Source: Candidatus Hydrogenedens sp.
GTDB lineage: Bacteria; Hydrogenedentota; Hydrogenedentia; Hydrogenedentales; JAEUWI01
Direction: 5' to 3'
DNA length: 64,000 nt
NCBI GenBank assembly: GCA_016125095.1
Contig: WGMK01000013.1
Coordinates: 310,001 to 374,000, forward strand
This document shows positions 56,845 to 64,000 of this stretch, in pieces. A model generated the notes under the pieces. It searched no databases, was not told the DNA's origin, and saw nothing but the letters and a program-made list of their open reading frames with translations. Made by a program: the position numbers and the translations under genes. Numbering within the stretch: the first letter of the stretch is position 1; the number at the start of each line of letters is the position of its first letter.

Positions 56845-56974
56845 GCAGCTTTCCTTTCATACGTTAAGATTACACTTCTTGTTAATCGCTTCCAACAGGC
56901 TAACAGGGATCATTTGAACAATCAAACTGCGTCAGGTTAGCACACGAGTCTGCACGACGGGGCGGCTCGTAGCG

Positions 56975-57499
56975 TCAAGTGTAACTTTTTCGGAGTCTTG
57001 AGAATTCTTCTTGCCAAAGATTCACGGCCTCAGCGTACTGAGCTCCTTCGATTAGTCGAACCAAGCATCTGATCGTGCCGAGCAAGGCCTCCAATTCGGA
57101 GGGATAATTCTTGATGTTCCGAACAACGTCTGGTGCAGTGCTGTAGTACTCTTCCAACATTTCGGGACCGCCTTCCATCCGCCGCAAGTGCTCGTCGCGA
57201 AAACGCCGTATTGTCTGCATTTCGTAACAGTCGTCCGGAAGTCCAGCGTAGTCAACGCATGCAGTCGTAATGAAGCAGCCCCCTTTGTCTTCCGGCGGAT
57301 CATACCGACCACTTCTTGCATCCCGTTCTGCTCTCTCTTCAGCATCTGTCTTGGTAAACTCATTGACGACGGTCTTCGGGAAGCCAAGAACACCTCGGAC
57401 GAATTGCTCCGGAATGTTGCTGATTCCCTCGTCACCGGCCTTGTTGATCTTACCCATTTCCTTTCTGTGAGCATCGTCATAGCGGTCTTTTTCACTCAT
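56975..57499 (-). CDS. CFI-box protein
   Basis: 174 residues. The N-terminal half is charged and without a domain that I know. The C-terminal half has the CFI-box: GGCFITTACVDYAGLPDDCY, then IRRFRDEHLRR and EEYYSTAPDVVRNI. This Cys-containing module occurs at the C-terminus of many otherwise unrelated proteins, often in mobile or secondary-metabolite regions; its role is not established. Start ATG 57499 with GAGGAGG five bases upstream. It is on the same strand as the RiPP-like genes but 130 bases upstream. Confidence 0.7.
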   Translation of the reverse strand: MSEKDRYDDAHRKEMGKINKAGDEGISNIPEQFVRGVLGFPKTVVNEFTKTDAEERAERDARSGRYDPPEDKGGCFITTACVDYAGLPDDCYEMQTIRRFRDEHLRRMEGGPEMLEEYYSTAPDVVRNIKNYPSELEALLGTIRCLVRLIEGAQYAEAVNLWQEEFSRLRKSYT

Positions 57500-57625
57500 C
57501 GGAACCTCCTCAGACTTTGTATTTGCCGCCACTGCCGTAACGGCAAACCAGCTCAGAATTACTTGTCTTGATGGTTATTCTCTAGCACTAGTGTGTCTGA
57601 TTGCTCGAGATCTGTCAAGGCACAA

Positions 57626-57853
57626 TCATGGTCGATGTTGCCGGGACATTAAGTGCAACGGCATCAGATGCGCGGCGCAGTCATAAGCATCGTCGAAGTA
57701 CTTGCCGAGTGTGTAGCCCTTGGGGTCGGATTCCTGCAGCCGATTCATAGCGTCATCTACGACCGAATATCCGGGAAGCAGAAACTCCACCAGTACCTCA
57801 AGTTCCTCTTCCGCCTTTTGGCGCTCCAACTCCGTCGGCAAAATCGTCTTCAT
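57626..57853 (-). CDS. Small acidic protein, unknown
   Basis: 75 residues: an acidic helix (ELERQKAEEELEVLVEFLLP), then GYSVVDDAMNRLQESDPKGY and a His-rich end. Ribosome site AAGGAG eight bases before ATG 57853 supports expression. Same strand as the CFI-box gene. Not recognised. Confidence 0.5.
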   Translation of the reverse strand: MKTILPTELERQKAEEELEVLVEFLLPGYSVVDDAMNRLQESDPKGYTLGKYFDDAYDCAAHLMPLHLMSRQHRP

Positions 57854-57985
57854 TTCTCTAATCTCCTTATTGTTTTCTTTTTTTTGCTGCCATGCCATTT
57901 CACGACTCGGAACACCCGAGCCCCAATGCGCTGGGCTACGCACGTCCGGCTGACGCTTTCGCGAGTTCGGCAGCTCACAGCCCTC

Positions 57986-58001
57986 TACCCCTATAGGGGT
58001 A
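57986..58001. promoter_or_regulatory. Perfect 16-bp palindrome
   Basis: TACCCCTATAGGGGTA in the 253-base divergent region between the small acidic gene and the 419-residue gene. Shape and sequence resemble CsoR/FrmR-family operators (ACCC...GGGT with AT centre). No such regulator is in the window. A fold-back role in RNA is also possible. Confidence 0.5.
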
Positions 58002-58106
58002 ACTGAAAGTTCACGCGAAGAAGAAGGCACTTTCCGGGGGTGAGAAGGCGCTCGGGGTGAAGCGCTCGCGAAGTCCATGGCACTATGGAAGATGGAGATA
58101 CAGAAT

Positions 58107-59366
58107 ATGGATACGAACCGCTCGCACAGGTTCAGGCTAGACGATTTCGATCCGAGCCCGAGGGTTGCTCCTTGGGAGGCGCTCCCGCCTATAGCGGCGC
58201 ATATCCGCTGGTTGAAGCGAAGAATTTCGGATCTCCTCCCCGCCAAGCTGACAGTCCTAAAGCAGATGGTTTACCAGCGTTATTGGGACGACCTCGTGGA
58301 TTCGGAGGCGGCCACGTGGCGCTACGGGAACTCACCTCACGGCTGGTACGCGCGGCAACCGGAGGGCCACAATCTGCTGGTGGATCCGGACACGCGCGCG
58401 TTCTCCGACAGCCACCTCGACGAAGACGAGGAATGTAGCGATGAATGGGATGTGATCGGCGTCCCGACGGATACCGGCACTCAAGTTCTTACCGCAAGCA
58501 CCTGGCTAGAGCACGTTGAAGACAGCATCCGCAAGGAATCCGGAAGCGTGCAAGCCTATGGGTGGGGCGATAGGAGTTTAGACAAAGGCGACCTGGCCGG
58601 GTTTCTCGCGGTAATCGCCGCGCACTGCGTGCAGGATGCGGAATCCTTGCTGATTCGCGGCCGACCCGAGGCCTTGGCGTGGCATTCGGTCACCGAAGCC
58701 ACAGAGTTGGCCAACCGCGCAGAGCGGTTCAGGAAGCTCGTAGCGTCGCCAATGGTTGTCCCTACGATTGAAGCGCTCAAAGACCGATTCTATGTCGCTG
58801 ACGATGGCTACGTTGTAGTTGAGTTCCAAGGCGAGGTTTTCAAGACTCAGCGCAGAGAGAACGCGCGCGCTGGGTTCCAGTGCATCAAAGCACTCTTGAA
58901 GGAGCCGTTGCACAGCTTGCCAAGCGAAACACTGGCGGTCGAGTTTGCAGGCTATAAGCCAGTTTATGACAGCGGCGAGGCCCGGGTGCCCCTCATCGAG
59001 CCCGATGAGTATAGTAGACTTGTCAGGAACTTGAAACGGATCCGAGCACAGAAGAACGGGCTCGATCGCGACGCGGACGACTACGAAGTGCGCCACGATG
59101 AGCTAGATGAAGAAGAGAAGTCCATCGCTAGGTATCTTACGAACAAAACTTACCAGGGCCGACCAAAGCTTGAACTTGGCCGAAAGCAACTCCAGAACCG
59201 CAAACTGGGCGCGACGATTGTCAGAGCGATCGAGGCGATGGAAAAGAAGGCACCGAAAATCGGGGCGCACTTCAGGGAGTCTTTGCATGGGCTGCATGGG
59301 GAGAAACCGTCCTACTCGCCCCAAGAAGATGTCAAGTGGCGTTTTGACGCGCCGGAGACCATGTAG
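58107..59366 (+). CDS. Island cargo protein of unknown function
   Basis: 419 residues, soluble, charged. The centre (about 200-300) has KDRFYVADDGYVVVEFQGEVFKTQ, written here in part, and then ENARAGFQCIKALLKEPLHS, which looks like a winged-helix-type or regulatory segment. After that a Lys/Arg/Asp-rich helical region (YSRLVRNLKRIRAQKNGLDR) ends in a Trp-containing tail. No catalytic motif seen. Start ATG 58107 with GGAG nine bases upstream; ATG 58077 is also in frame. It lies between the truncated and intact tRNA-Ser copies. I do not recognise the family. Confidence 0.6.
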   Translation: MDTNRSHRFRLDDFDPSPRVAPWEALPPIAAHIRWLKRRISDLLPAKLTVLKQMVYQRYWDDLVDSEAATWRYGNSPHGWYARQPEGHNLLVDPDTRAFSDSHLDEDEECSDEWDVIGVPTDTGTQVLTASTWLEHVEDSIRKESGSVQAYGWGDRSLDKGDLAGFLAVIAAHCVQDAESLLIRGRPEALAWHSVTEATELANRAERFRKLVASPMVVPTIEALKDRFYVADDGYVVVEFQGEVFKTQRRENARAGFQCIKALLKEPLHSLPSETLAVEFAGYKPVYDSGEARVPLIEPDEYSRLVRNLKRIRAQKNGLDRDADDYEVRHDELDEEEKSIARYLTNKTYQGRPKLELGRKQLQNRKLGATIVRAIEAMEKKAPKIGAHFRESLHGLHGEKPSYSPQEDVKWRFDAPETM

Positions 59367-59448
59367 CAAGGATCACCATAGCGATACTCGACTTCTCGGT
59401 GTGTGACATGTGTACCTCCACGCAGTTCCGCCTTCGAAGGATGCGAGA

Positions 59449-60894
59449 CTAAGGCCCACAGTTTATCGAACCGGTGTATCGCCACGCGTCTCGCAGCGAC
59501 CACTGAGTGAAGCGCGCAAGAAGTAGTGATGACTTCTTGCGCGGCACCGTCTCTTGGAGCTTTTCGTGGGGACGTGATAGAATCAGGGACCTTCGGAGGA
59601 GTAGCATAATTGGTAATGCAGTAGTCTTGAAAACTACCGCCCACGGGCTTACAGGTTCGAGTCCTGTCTCCTCCGCCATTTTTCCGCCTTTATTTACAGG
59701 GGTTTTGCGTTCCCGCGCCCGCCGTTGTGCAAATGTTGTGCTCGCGTTTGCCTGAATCCCCTTTTCCATGCCGACTATCAGACTGCCTAATGCCTGCTCT
59801 TGCGCCTTGGCGTAGACGTTCATGGACAGGTTCACATCGGAATGGCGGGCAAGCTGCATGACTTCCTTGGGGTTCGCCCCCTGCGCGACAAGGTGACTGA
59901 CGTAAGCCACCCGTAAGGCATGGAAATTGACTACCCCTTCCCGCGTTTCCTTCTCGATTCTTGCCGCAGTAAGATCATCGTCCATCGTGCGGGACGGATT
60001 GCGCGGGACGTAAAGCAACGGGTTCCCCGGCATCTGACTACGATCAGACTTGCGGGCATAGCTTGCCGCGTACTTGCTTGCCGCCGCCCCGCTCTCGATA
60101 CCCGCTTGCAGTTCAGCAACAAGGGACTCGGTAAGCGGCTGGAAAGCCGCTTTGCGGTTCTTTGTGATCTCGGGCCGGAGATTCAGCCCGCCGCGCACTA
60201 CGTCCAAATCTCGCGGTTCGAGCAAACGCAGTTCCTTGGCCCGCAGCCCGCTTAGGAATGCCACGCGGTAGAGCAAGCTACGCTCCGGTGGAGCGGCTTC
60301 CAGCAGGCGGATAATTTCCTGTTGCGTTACACTGCGCCGCGTGCGTTTCGGAGTACGATCAAAGCGACCCAGGTTGCGCAAGGGATTGGCATCCATGAAT
60401 TCCCGCTTCACACACCACCCGAAGAATGATCGTAGGTACTCCGCTTCATTGCTTACCGTCTTGCCTGCAAGCCCGCCGCGCAACTTCTCATGCAATGCCT
60501 GTTCCACCACGGGCAGACAATGATCGCAGTCGCCGAGTGTCTCTGCCTTTAGCACGGTCTGCCACCATGTCAAACTCTTGCGGATGAAGAGCGCGTGTTT
60601 TGTGTCCCAAGGGCGGCCACGCAAGCCGCCTTGTGATTCGCCCCACGATAGATACTCGGTAACGACTTCGGATAGCTTGCGCTTCTTGGCTTTGGCACTG
60701 GCGGGCGGGACTGCAATCTGCCCGCTCCGTATCGCTCGCTCGCGTGCCTCGTGTGCTTCCGCCATGATCTTGGTGTCGCGTTTGCTCGTCATGCCCGTGC
60801 AAGTCTGACGCTTGCCGTAGCGGTTCACGATCTGATACCGCCATTTGGGGTGAACCACGCCGCTCTTGTTTCTCGTCTGGAAAATGTAGGCCAT
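59449..60894 (-). CDS. Tyrosine integrase running through tRNA-Ser
   Basis: 481 residues. A core-binding domain (about 70-175) and a catalytic domain with R218 (GLRAKELR), K246, H325-x2-R328 (FHALRVAYVSHLV), H351 (ARHSDVN) and Y361 (NVYAKA), the full tyrosine-recombinase set. It should mediate insertion at tRNA-Ser. The family would end soon after residue 400. Here the frame continues through the antisense of the tRNA (residues about 406-433, EETGLEPVSPWAVVFKTTAL) to a stop beyond it at 59449, so the C-terminus depends on the integration site. Start ATG 60894. Confidence 0.93.
   Translation of the reverse strand: MAYIFQTRNKSGVVHPKWRYQIVNRYGKRQTCTGMTSKRDTKIMAEAHEARERAIRSGQIAVPPASAKAKKRKLSEVVTEYLSWGESQGGLRGRPWDTKHALFIRKSLTWWQTVLKAETLGDCDHCLPVVEQALHEKLRGGLAGKTVSNEAEYLRSFFGWCVKREFMDANPLRNLGRFDRTPKRTRRSVTQQEIIRLLEAAPPERSLLYRVAFLSGLRAKELRLLEPRDLDVVRGGLNLRPEITKNRKAAFQPLTESLVAELQAGIESGAAASKYAASYARKSDRSQMPGNPLLYVPRNPSRTMDDDLTAARIEKETREGVVNFHALRVAYVSHLVAQGANPKEVMQLARHSDVNLSMNVYAKAQEQALGSLIVGMEKGIQANASTTFAQRRARERKTPVNKGGKMAEETGLEPVSPWAVVFKTTALPIMLLLRRSLILSRPHEKLQETVPRKKSSLLLARFTQWSLRDAWRYTGSINCGP
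59595..59678 (+). tRNA. tRNA-Ser(TGA), island attachment site
   Basis: 84 bases with encoded CCA. Acceptor GGAGGAG/CTCCTCC, discriminator G, D stem GCAT/ATGC, anticodon stem GTAGT/ACTAC with loop CTTGAAA (anticodon TGA), a 13-base variable arm with GCCC/GGGC, T arm ACAGG-TTCGAGT-CCTGT. A promoter with TAGAAT (59578-59583) and TTGGAG (59554-59559) lies upstream. The integrase gene overlaps it on the other strand. Confidence 0.93.
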
Positions 60895-60908
60895 TGGATT
60901 GCGTTCCC

Positions 60909-61265
60909 TTATTCAGCTTTCGTGCCGGATGGTGCCGACTTGCGGAGTTCCTTGATCCACGCAACGGCAGTTTCAATGATTTCCAGTTGTGTCGTGATTG
61001 CTGAATCAGGATTTTCCACGGGCGAAGGGGTAGCACGCTTTGCGGCTTCCGCTTTCTTTTCCGCGACGGAATACAAGTGTTTGTTAGCCAGCTCGATGGC
61101 CTTGTATATGGCTTCTGTCCGTGTCTCGTACTGAAACTGGTCTCTTATGCGCTTGACTATTTCAGACTCGCCCGCCCGCAGCCGTATGGTTACTTGGTCC
61201 GACTTCTTTGCTCGCGGAGACATGGGCGGACGCCCCCGCTGTTTTCCGGTTTCCTCGACACTCAT
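60909..61265 (-). CDS. Ribbon-helix-helix-like island protein
   Basis: 118 residues. RGRPPMSPRAKKSDQVTIRL and the following RAGESEIVKRIRDQFQYETRTEAIYKAIELANK have the strand-helix-helix pattern and basic N-terminus of RHH DNA-binding proteins. The C-terminal part is helical. Start ATG 61265 with AAGGA seven bases upstream. It precedes the integrase by 14 bases and may regulate excision or transfer. Confidence 0.65.
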   Translation of the reverse strand: MSVEETGKQRGRPPMSPRAKKSDQVTIRLRAGESEIVKRIRDQFQYETRTEAIYKAIELANKHLYSVAEKKAEAAKRATPSPVENPDSAITTQLEIIETAVAWIKELRKSAPSGTKAE

Positions 61266-61308
61266 TGGCATATCCTTAAAAGAGTCTTGTATCTTGTTTA
61301 TAAGACTC

Positions 61309-61671
61309 TCATAAATCAGGCCATTTGTCAAGCCTCCTTTGCTCCCGTGCCGCCTTGCTTGCAGCTTCTTCCGCACGAGCTTGCACATGCGCCAGAATTG
61401 CCCCTACACGCCACAAACGCCGCGCCCCCATCTTCACACCCGGTGGAACTTCATTGCGCCCTACAAGCCGCCTCACAGTGCGCGTAGTAACGCCCAGCGT
61501 CCGGGCAAGTGCCATCTGGTCTAGCCATGTGTCGGCATTCATTCGCCCAAGCCCGTCAATGATATGGCGATTGTCGGGAATGGACTCCGTGTAGCCGTCC
61601 CAAGTAAGCACGATTGGCTTAGGCGCAGGGCGTTCAGCTAGATAAAGTTCAGTGACGGTGTATTCTGTCAT
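61309..61671 (-). CDS. Excisionase-like HTH protein
   Basis: 120 residues. The centre holds LARTLGVTTRTVRRLVGRNEVPPGVKMGARRLWRV, here cited as a MerR/AlpA-type winged helix: HTH, then a P-x-G wing and an R-x-W end. Such small proteins direct excision or transcription of integrative elements. Start ATG 61671 with GGGAG five bases upstream. First gene of a probable xis-RHH-int unit. Confidence 0.75.
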   Translation of the reverse strand: MTEYTVTELYLAERPAPKPIVLTWDGYTESIPDNRHIIDGLGRMNADTWLDQMALARTLGVTTRTVRRLVGRNEVPPGVKMGARRLWRVGAILAHVQARAEEAASKAAREQRRLDKWPDL

Positions 61672-62633
61672 CGGTACTCCCTTCTCCCCCGGTGGGGGTT
61701 ATTTCCGTCAGTAAAGGCGACACACAAAATAATTTCGTACTCGTACACTAAGATATAGCAAAAGCCCGGTGTTCAAGGACGGCGCAGGGGGGAATCCCCC
61801 AGCAAGCCAATGAAGCTGCAAGACGCTCGAATTCAAGACGAATCCTTTGGTGAATTGAAAAGAAACACGTTCTGTCACTTGTTTTTGTAAAATCATCCCG
61901 TTTCCCGACGCTTTCTACTACAATCCCAAGACCGTATCTTTCTTAAATTTATTTATTTATAAAATAAAAAATAGAAAAAGAATAGTCTCGGCAATGTAGT
62001 AGAATTTGAGCCGATTTGACAAAAGCAAGTTACACTTTCTACTTTTTCAATGTGCTCTGAAATAGCCTGATCTCGCGTAGTCGAATTTCACTTGGATGCG
62101 GGCCACACTGATCCTGATCTTGGGCCTCTGTTGAAGTCGAATTGATCGGGATGAAATCCGATCTATTAATAGCACATTTTTTGCCCAAAGTTAAGCGCGG
62201 AATCGAGAAATTCTTCTCTTTTTGGGGCAAGCCTCGGATGCCACACACGAAGCCCGCCGTTCCGGGCTTGGGTGACTATACAGGGGGCGATGAACGCCGT
62301 TCAGAATTTCCGCAATGCGGGACGGAATGAACCGGGTTCAGGGCGTTATCAAATCAAAAGGCAGGGTTTTGATAATTACTATCAAACGCCACTATCAAGA
62401 TCATTGTCGGCTACCCGGCCCCCACCCTGATCTTGCACGGCTGGATTATCAGCCGTTTGGCAAGGGTTCTGATCTTGTGCAAAGAGTCCAAGCCGCTTGG
62501 CAGGAACACTGATCTTGTATGGAGCCGCCGAAGAAAATCTATGGGCTGATGGCTTCACATTGCTAATCTTAATGCACGCGAATCCGGCGGCTTGCAAGCT
62601 ATCCAGAGCAGCCAATATGCCCGAGCAGGGGAG
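61672..62633. other. AT-rich non-coding segment of the island
   Basis: 962 bases without a supported gene. It includes an almost pure AT stretch (about 61945-61980), an inverted repeat TTTGATA-N5-TATCAAA (about 62368-62387) and a cluster of TGATCTTG motifs at 62115, 62396 (inverted), 62428, 62470 and 62510. TTGACA near 62018 with TCTACT 16 bases on may be a plus-strand promoter without a clear gene. Confidence 0.55.
62451..62530. repeat. Tandem 40-bp direct repeats (iteron-like)
   Basis: Two units: each starts AGCCG(T/C)TTGGCA and has CTGATCTTGT at the same offset. A weaker third TGATCTTG lies 42 bases to the left (62428). Spacing near four helical turns fits cooperative protein binding. Confidence 0.55.
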
Positions 62634-63317
62634 TTAAATCCGATTGCTCTTCTTGCGGTTGCAGGATTCGCAAAGGATTTGAAGGTTTCTTGCGGTGTTA
62701 CCGCCACCTTTGGAGACGGGAATGATATGGTCAAACTCAAGTGCCGTTTTCGATCCGCACTCGACGCACTTGCCCTCGTCCCGACGCCACACGAACATCT
62801 TGATTTCTTCAGGAATGACCGCGCGACGGTCAGCTTTCCGAAGTGAAGCTTCAACGTCGGCCAACTGTTGGAGTTTGTTGAATCGCTTCTCGTGTTTCCA
62901 GACAGCTTCCCGAACTAGGAGCTTTGCTTTATCGCAATCAATTGCGCCGGAATCTCGCATGAGTACTAAATAACGCTGGTAAATCCATATATCATCAAAA
63001 TCTTTGGATTCTGTATCCGGCGGTTTGCCGAATTCCTTATAGACCCATTCCCGAAGTGAGATTCCCTTCTCGATGAAGATCGGGCTTTTCTTCTTTTTGG
63101 TTTGTGTGCGCATGGGGTAAGATGAGCGGCCCCCGTGGAACGTCCAATCCTCATACTCATAGTTTGCTTCTTTTATAAGTGCTATAAGTTGAATTGGTTC
63201 AGTGGCAGAGCACATGAAAAGCGGAAAAGATAGGCGAATTCTTACTTCGTAAGGATAGTCGAGAAAGCGAGCATTTCTATGATCTTCCATAATCTGACGA
63301 ATGATCGTCACTGGCAT
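62634..63317 (-). CDS. HNH endonuclease
   Basis: 227 residues. The C-terminal 60 residues form an HNH domain: CVECG, EFDHIIPVSKGGG, NLQILCESCNRKK, with the two Cys pairs that hold structural zinc and the catalytic His. The N-terminal 160 residues are not recognised and include a basic KKKKS stretch. Could be a homing-type or defence nuclease carried by the island. Start ATG 63317 with GGGAG seven bases upstream. Confidence 0.85.
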   Translation of the reverse strand: MPVTIIRQIMEDHRNARFLDYPYEVRIRLSFPLFMCSATEPIQLIALIKEANYEYEDWTFHGGRSSYPMRTQTKKKKSPIFIEKGISLREWVYKEFGKPPDTESKDFDDIWIYQRYLVLMRDSGAIDCDKAKLLVREAVWKHEKRFNKLQQLADVEASLRKADRRAVIPEEIKMFVWRRDEGKCVECGSKTALEFDHIIPVSKGGGNTARNLQILCESCNRKKSNRI

Positions 63318-63393
63318 CGCTTGGCTCCCGAATCTCCATGAGCCGGAGCAATCGCTCCAGTTCGGCTCGCCTTTGTAATGAACAGGAAGTGTC

Positions 63394-64000
63394 TCATTTC
63401 ATCAATTCGCAGTAGACCACCTCCAAGTTTCTCCCATTTAGGTGGATTTCCAAGCCATAATTAATTGCTAGGTTGGCTCGATACGCGCCGTATATCTCGA
63501 CCCAAAAAACCGTTGGATTCGAGGCATCATTGCTCCGCCATTGATAGCCAGTTATGGCATAGTCCATCGGTCTGCCGGGTGCGCCGTGAATTCGCGATAC
63601 CGAAATCTGCCGTAATATGGCCTTTCTCGATAGCTCCACTAAGTCACGTTCCAGAGACTGCCGGGCAGCTTCTTGAATCTGCGCCTCTAGTTCCTGTTGC
63701 TGTGCTTCCCATTCTCCTTGTTGCACTTCAAAGTCCCGGTGTGTTGCCTCTTGTTTTGCATAATCCTGATCGTAATAGTCTTCCGGCCAATCCTGTTGTT
63801 GGAAAACTGGTTGCGGGTGTGATTCCTGTTGGGCCTTGATTGCTGGGGCGCGCTTCGGAACCGCGCTCTGAGTAATCGGCTTTTGGGAAACTGCCTGATT
63901 CGAGGGCGGGGAATCGTTTGCTGGAGGAAATAGGGCTGCGAGTTCCGCAAACAAATCCGGGGGAGCGTTCCTCGTGATATACGCTACAACTACGGCCGTT
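63394..64000 (-). CDS. Gln-rich island protein, 5' end outside window
   Basis: At least 201 residues; the frame is open to the right edge (reads TAVVVAYITRNAPPDLFAEL and onward). The middle is very rich in Gln and Glu (EVQQGEWEAQQQELEAQIQE), probably coiled coil or disordered. The C-terminal 80 residues are beta-rich (ISVSRIHGAPGRPMDYAITG, then GLEIHLNGRNLEVVYCELMK). No family recognised. Confidence 0.6.
   Translation of the reverse strand, partial: TAVVVAYITRNAPPDLFAELAALFPPANDSPPSNQAVSQKPITQSAVPKRAPAIKAQQESHPQPVFQQQDWPEDYYDQDYAKQEATHRDFEVQQGEWEAQQQELEAQIQEAARQSLERDLVELSRKAILRQISVSRIHGAPGRPMDYAITGYQWRSNDASNPTVFWVEIYGAYRANLAINYGLEIHLNGRNLEVVYCELMK

Larger units (their letters stand above)
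55067..64000. mobile_element. tRNA-Ser-associated integrative island (right end outside window)
   Basis: Bounded on the left by a 39-bp copy of the tRNA-Ser 5' half. It holds the intact tRNA-Ser at 59595-59678, a tyrosine integrase next to it, an RHH-like and an excisionase-like regulator, an HNH nuclease, AT-rich DNA and several unrecognised genes. GC is lower than in the preceding 55 kb. It may be two elements in tandem: 55067-59594 without an integrase and 59595 onward with one. The right boundary is not in view. Confidence 0.75.

Noticed and set aside
62142..62330. 62-codon plus-strand frame after a TTGACA box
   Set aside because: No convincing ribosome site and no recognisable sequence; left out as a gene.
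62451..62530. CRISPR array
   Set aside because: Only two units with no spacer structure and no cas genes. No CRISPR array was seen anywhere in the window.

Overview
High-GC, gene-dense bacterial chromosome segment. No rRNA or other firm taxonomic marker is present. The mix of a prepilin-like H-X9-DG protein (DUF1559 type), type III glutamine synthetase, CHAD protein, DUF6786-like protein, large Ig/cadherin-like surface proteins and a flagellar FlgM with a sigma-28 promoter suggests a free-living Gram-negative (Lnt, MurJ, secretins, Skp-like chaperone) of the Planctomycetes/Hydrogenedentota-like range. This placement is inference only.

Layout. 1-1.8 kb: start of a glycosyltransferase, a FlgM-like gene, a small secreted protein and two tandem small-RNA units, each with its own promoter and terminator. 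1.8-12.6 kb: glpK, a YhaN/YhaO-like ATPase plus degenerate phosphoesterase pair, a His-rich membrane protein, a pseudopilin-like protein, a UPF0104-like membrane protein and glnN under a candidate sigma-54 promoter. 13-28 kb: NodU-type carbamoyltransferase, glgX, membrane and HAD proteins, then a long minus-strand run (CHAD protein, phosphofructokinase, DUF3810-like protein, zinc-ribbon protein, two large secreted repeat proteins). 28.5-35.3 kb: GH94-like phosphorylase, MBOAT acyltransferase and GH42-like protein. 35.8-43 kb: envelope cluster of Skp-like protein, TPR lipoprotein, two short secretin-like proteins, lnt and murJ. 43-54 kb: SDR, HU, a second degenerate phosphoesterase, tRNA-His, a Tat-exported protein, a patch of palindromic repeats around an orphan gene, a quinoprotein dehydrogenase, a TylF-like methyltransferase, a DUF6786-like protein, HigBA, and a TetR-epimerase pair.

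55-64 kb is a mobile region at a tRNA-Ser(TGA) gene. A 39-bp copy of the tRNA 5' half lies 4.5 kb left of the intact tRNA. Between them are a radical SAM/SPASM maturase with a preceding 80-aa candidate precursor, a CFI-box protein and unrecognised genes. Right of the tRNA are a tyrosine integrase whose frame runs through the tRNA, a ribbon-helix-helix-like protein, an excisionase-like HTH protein, an AT-rich segment with direct repeats, an HNH nuclease and a gene that leaves the window.

The observations most worth following are the tandem sRNA pair with an exposed anti-Shine-Dalgarno segment (1551-1786), the possible RiPP operon (55453-56844), the two phosphoesterases that lost metal ligands in the same way, and the tRNA-Ser attachment structure.
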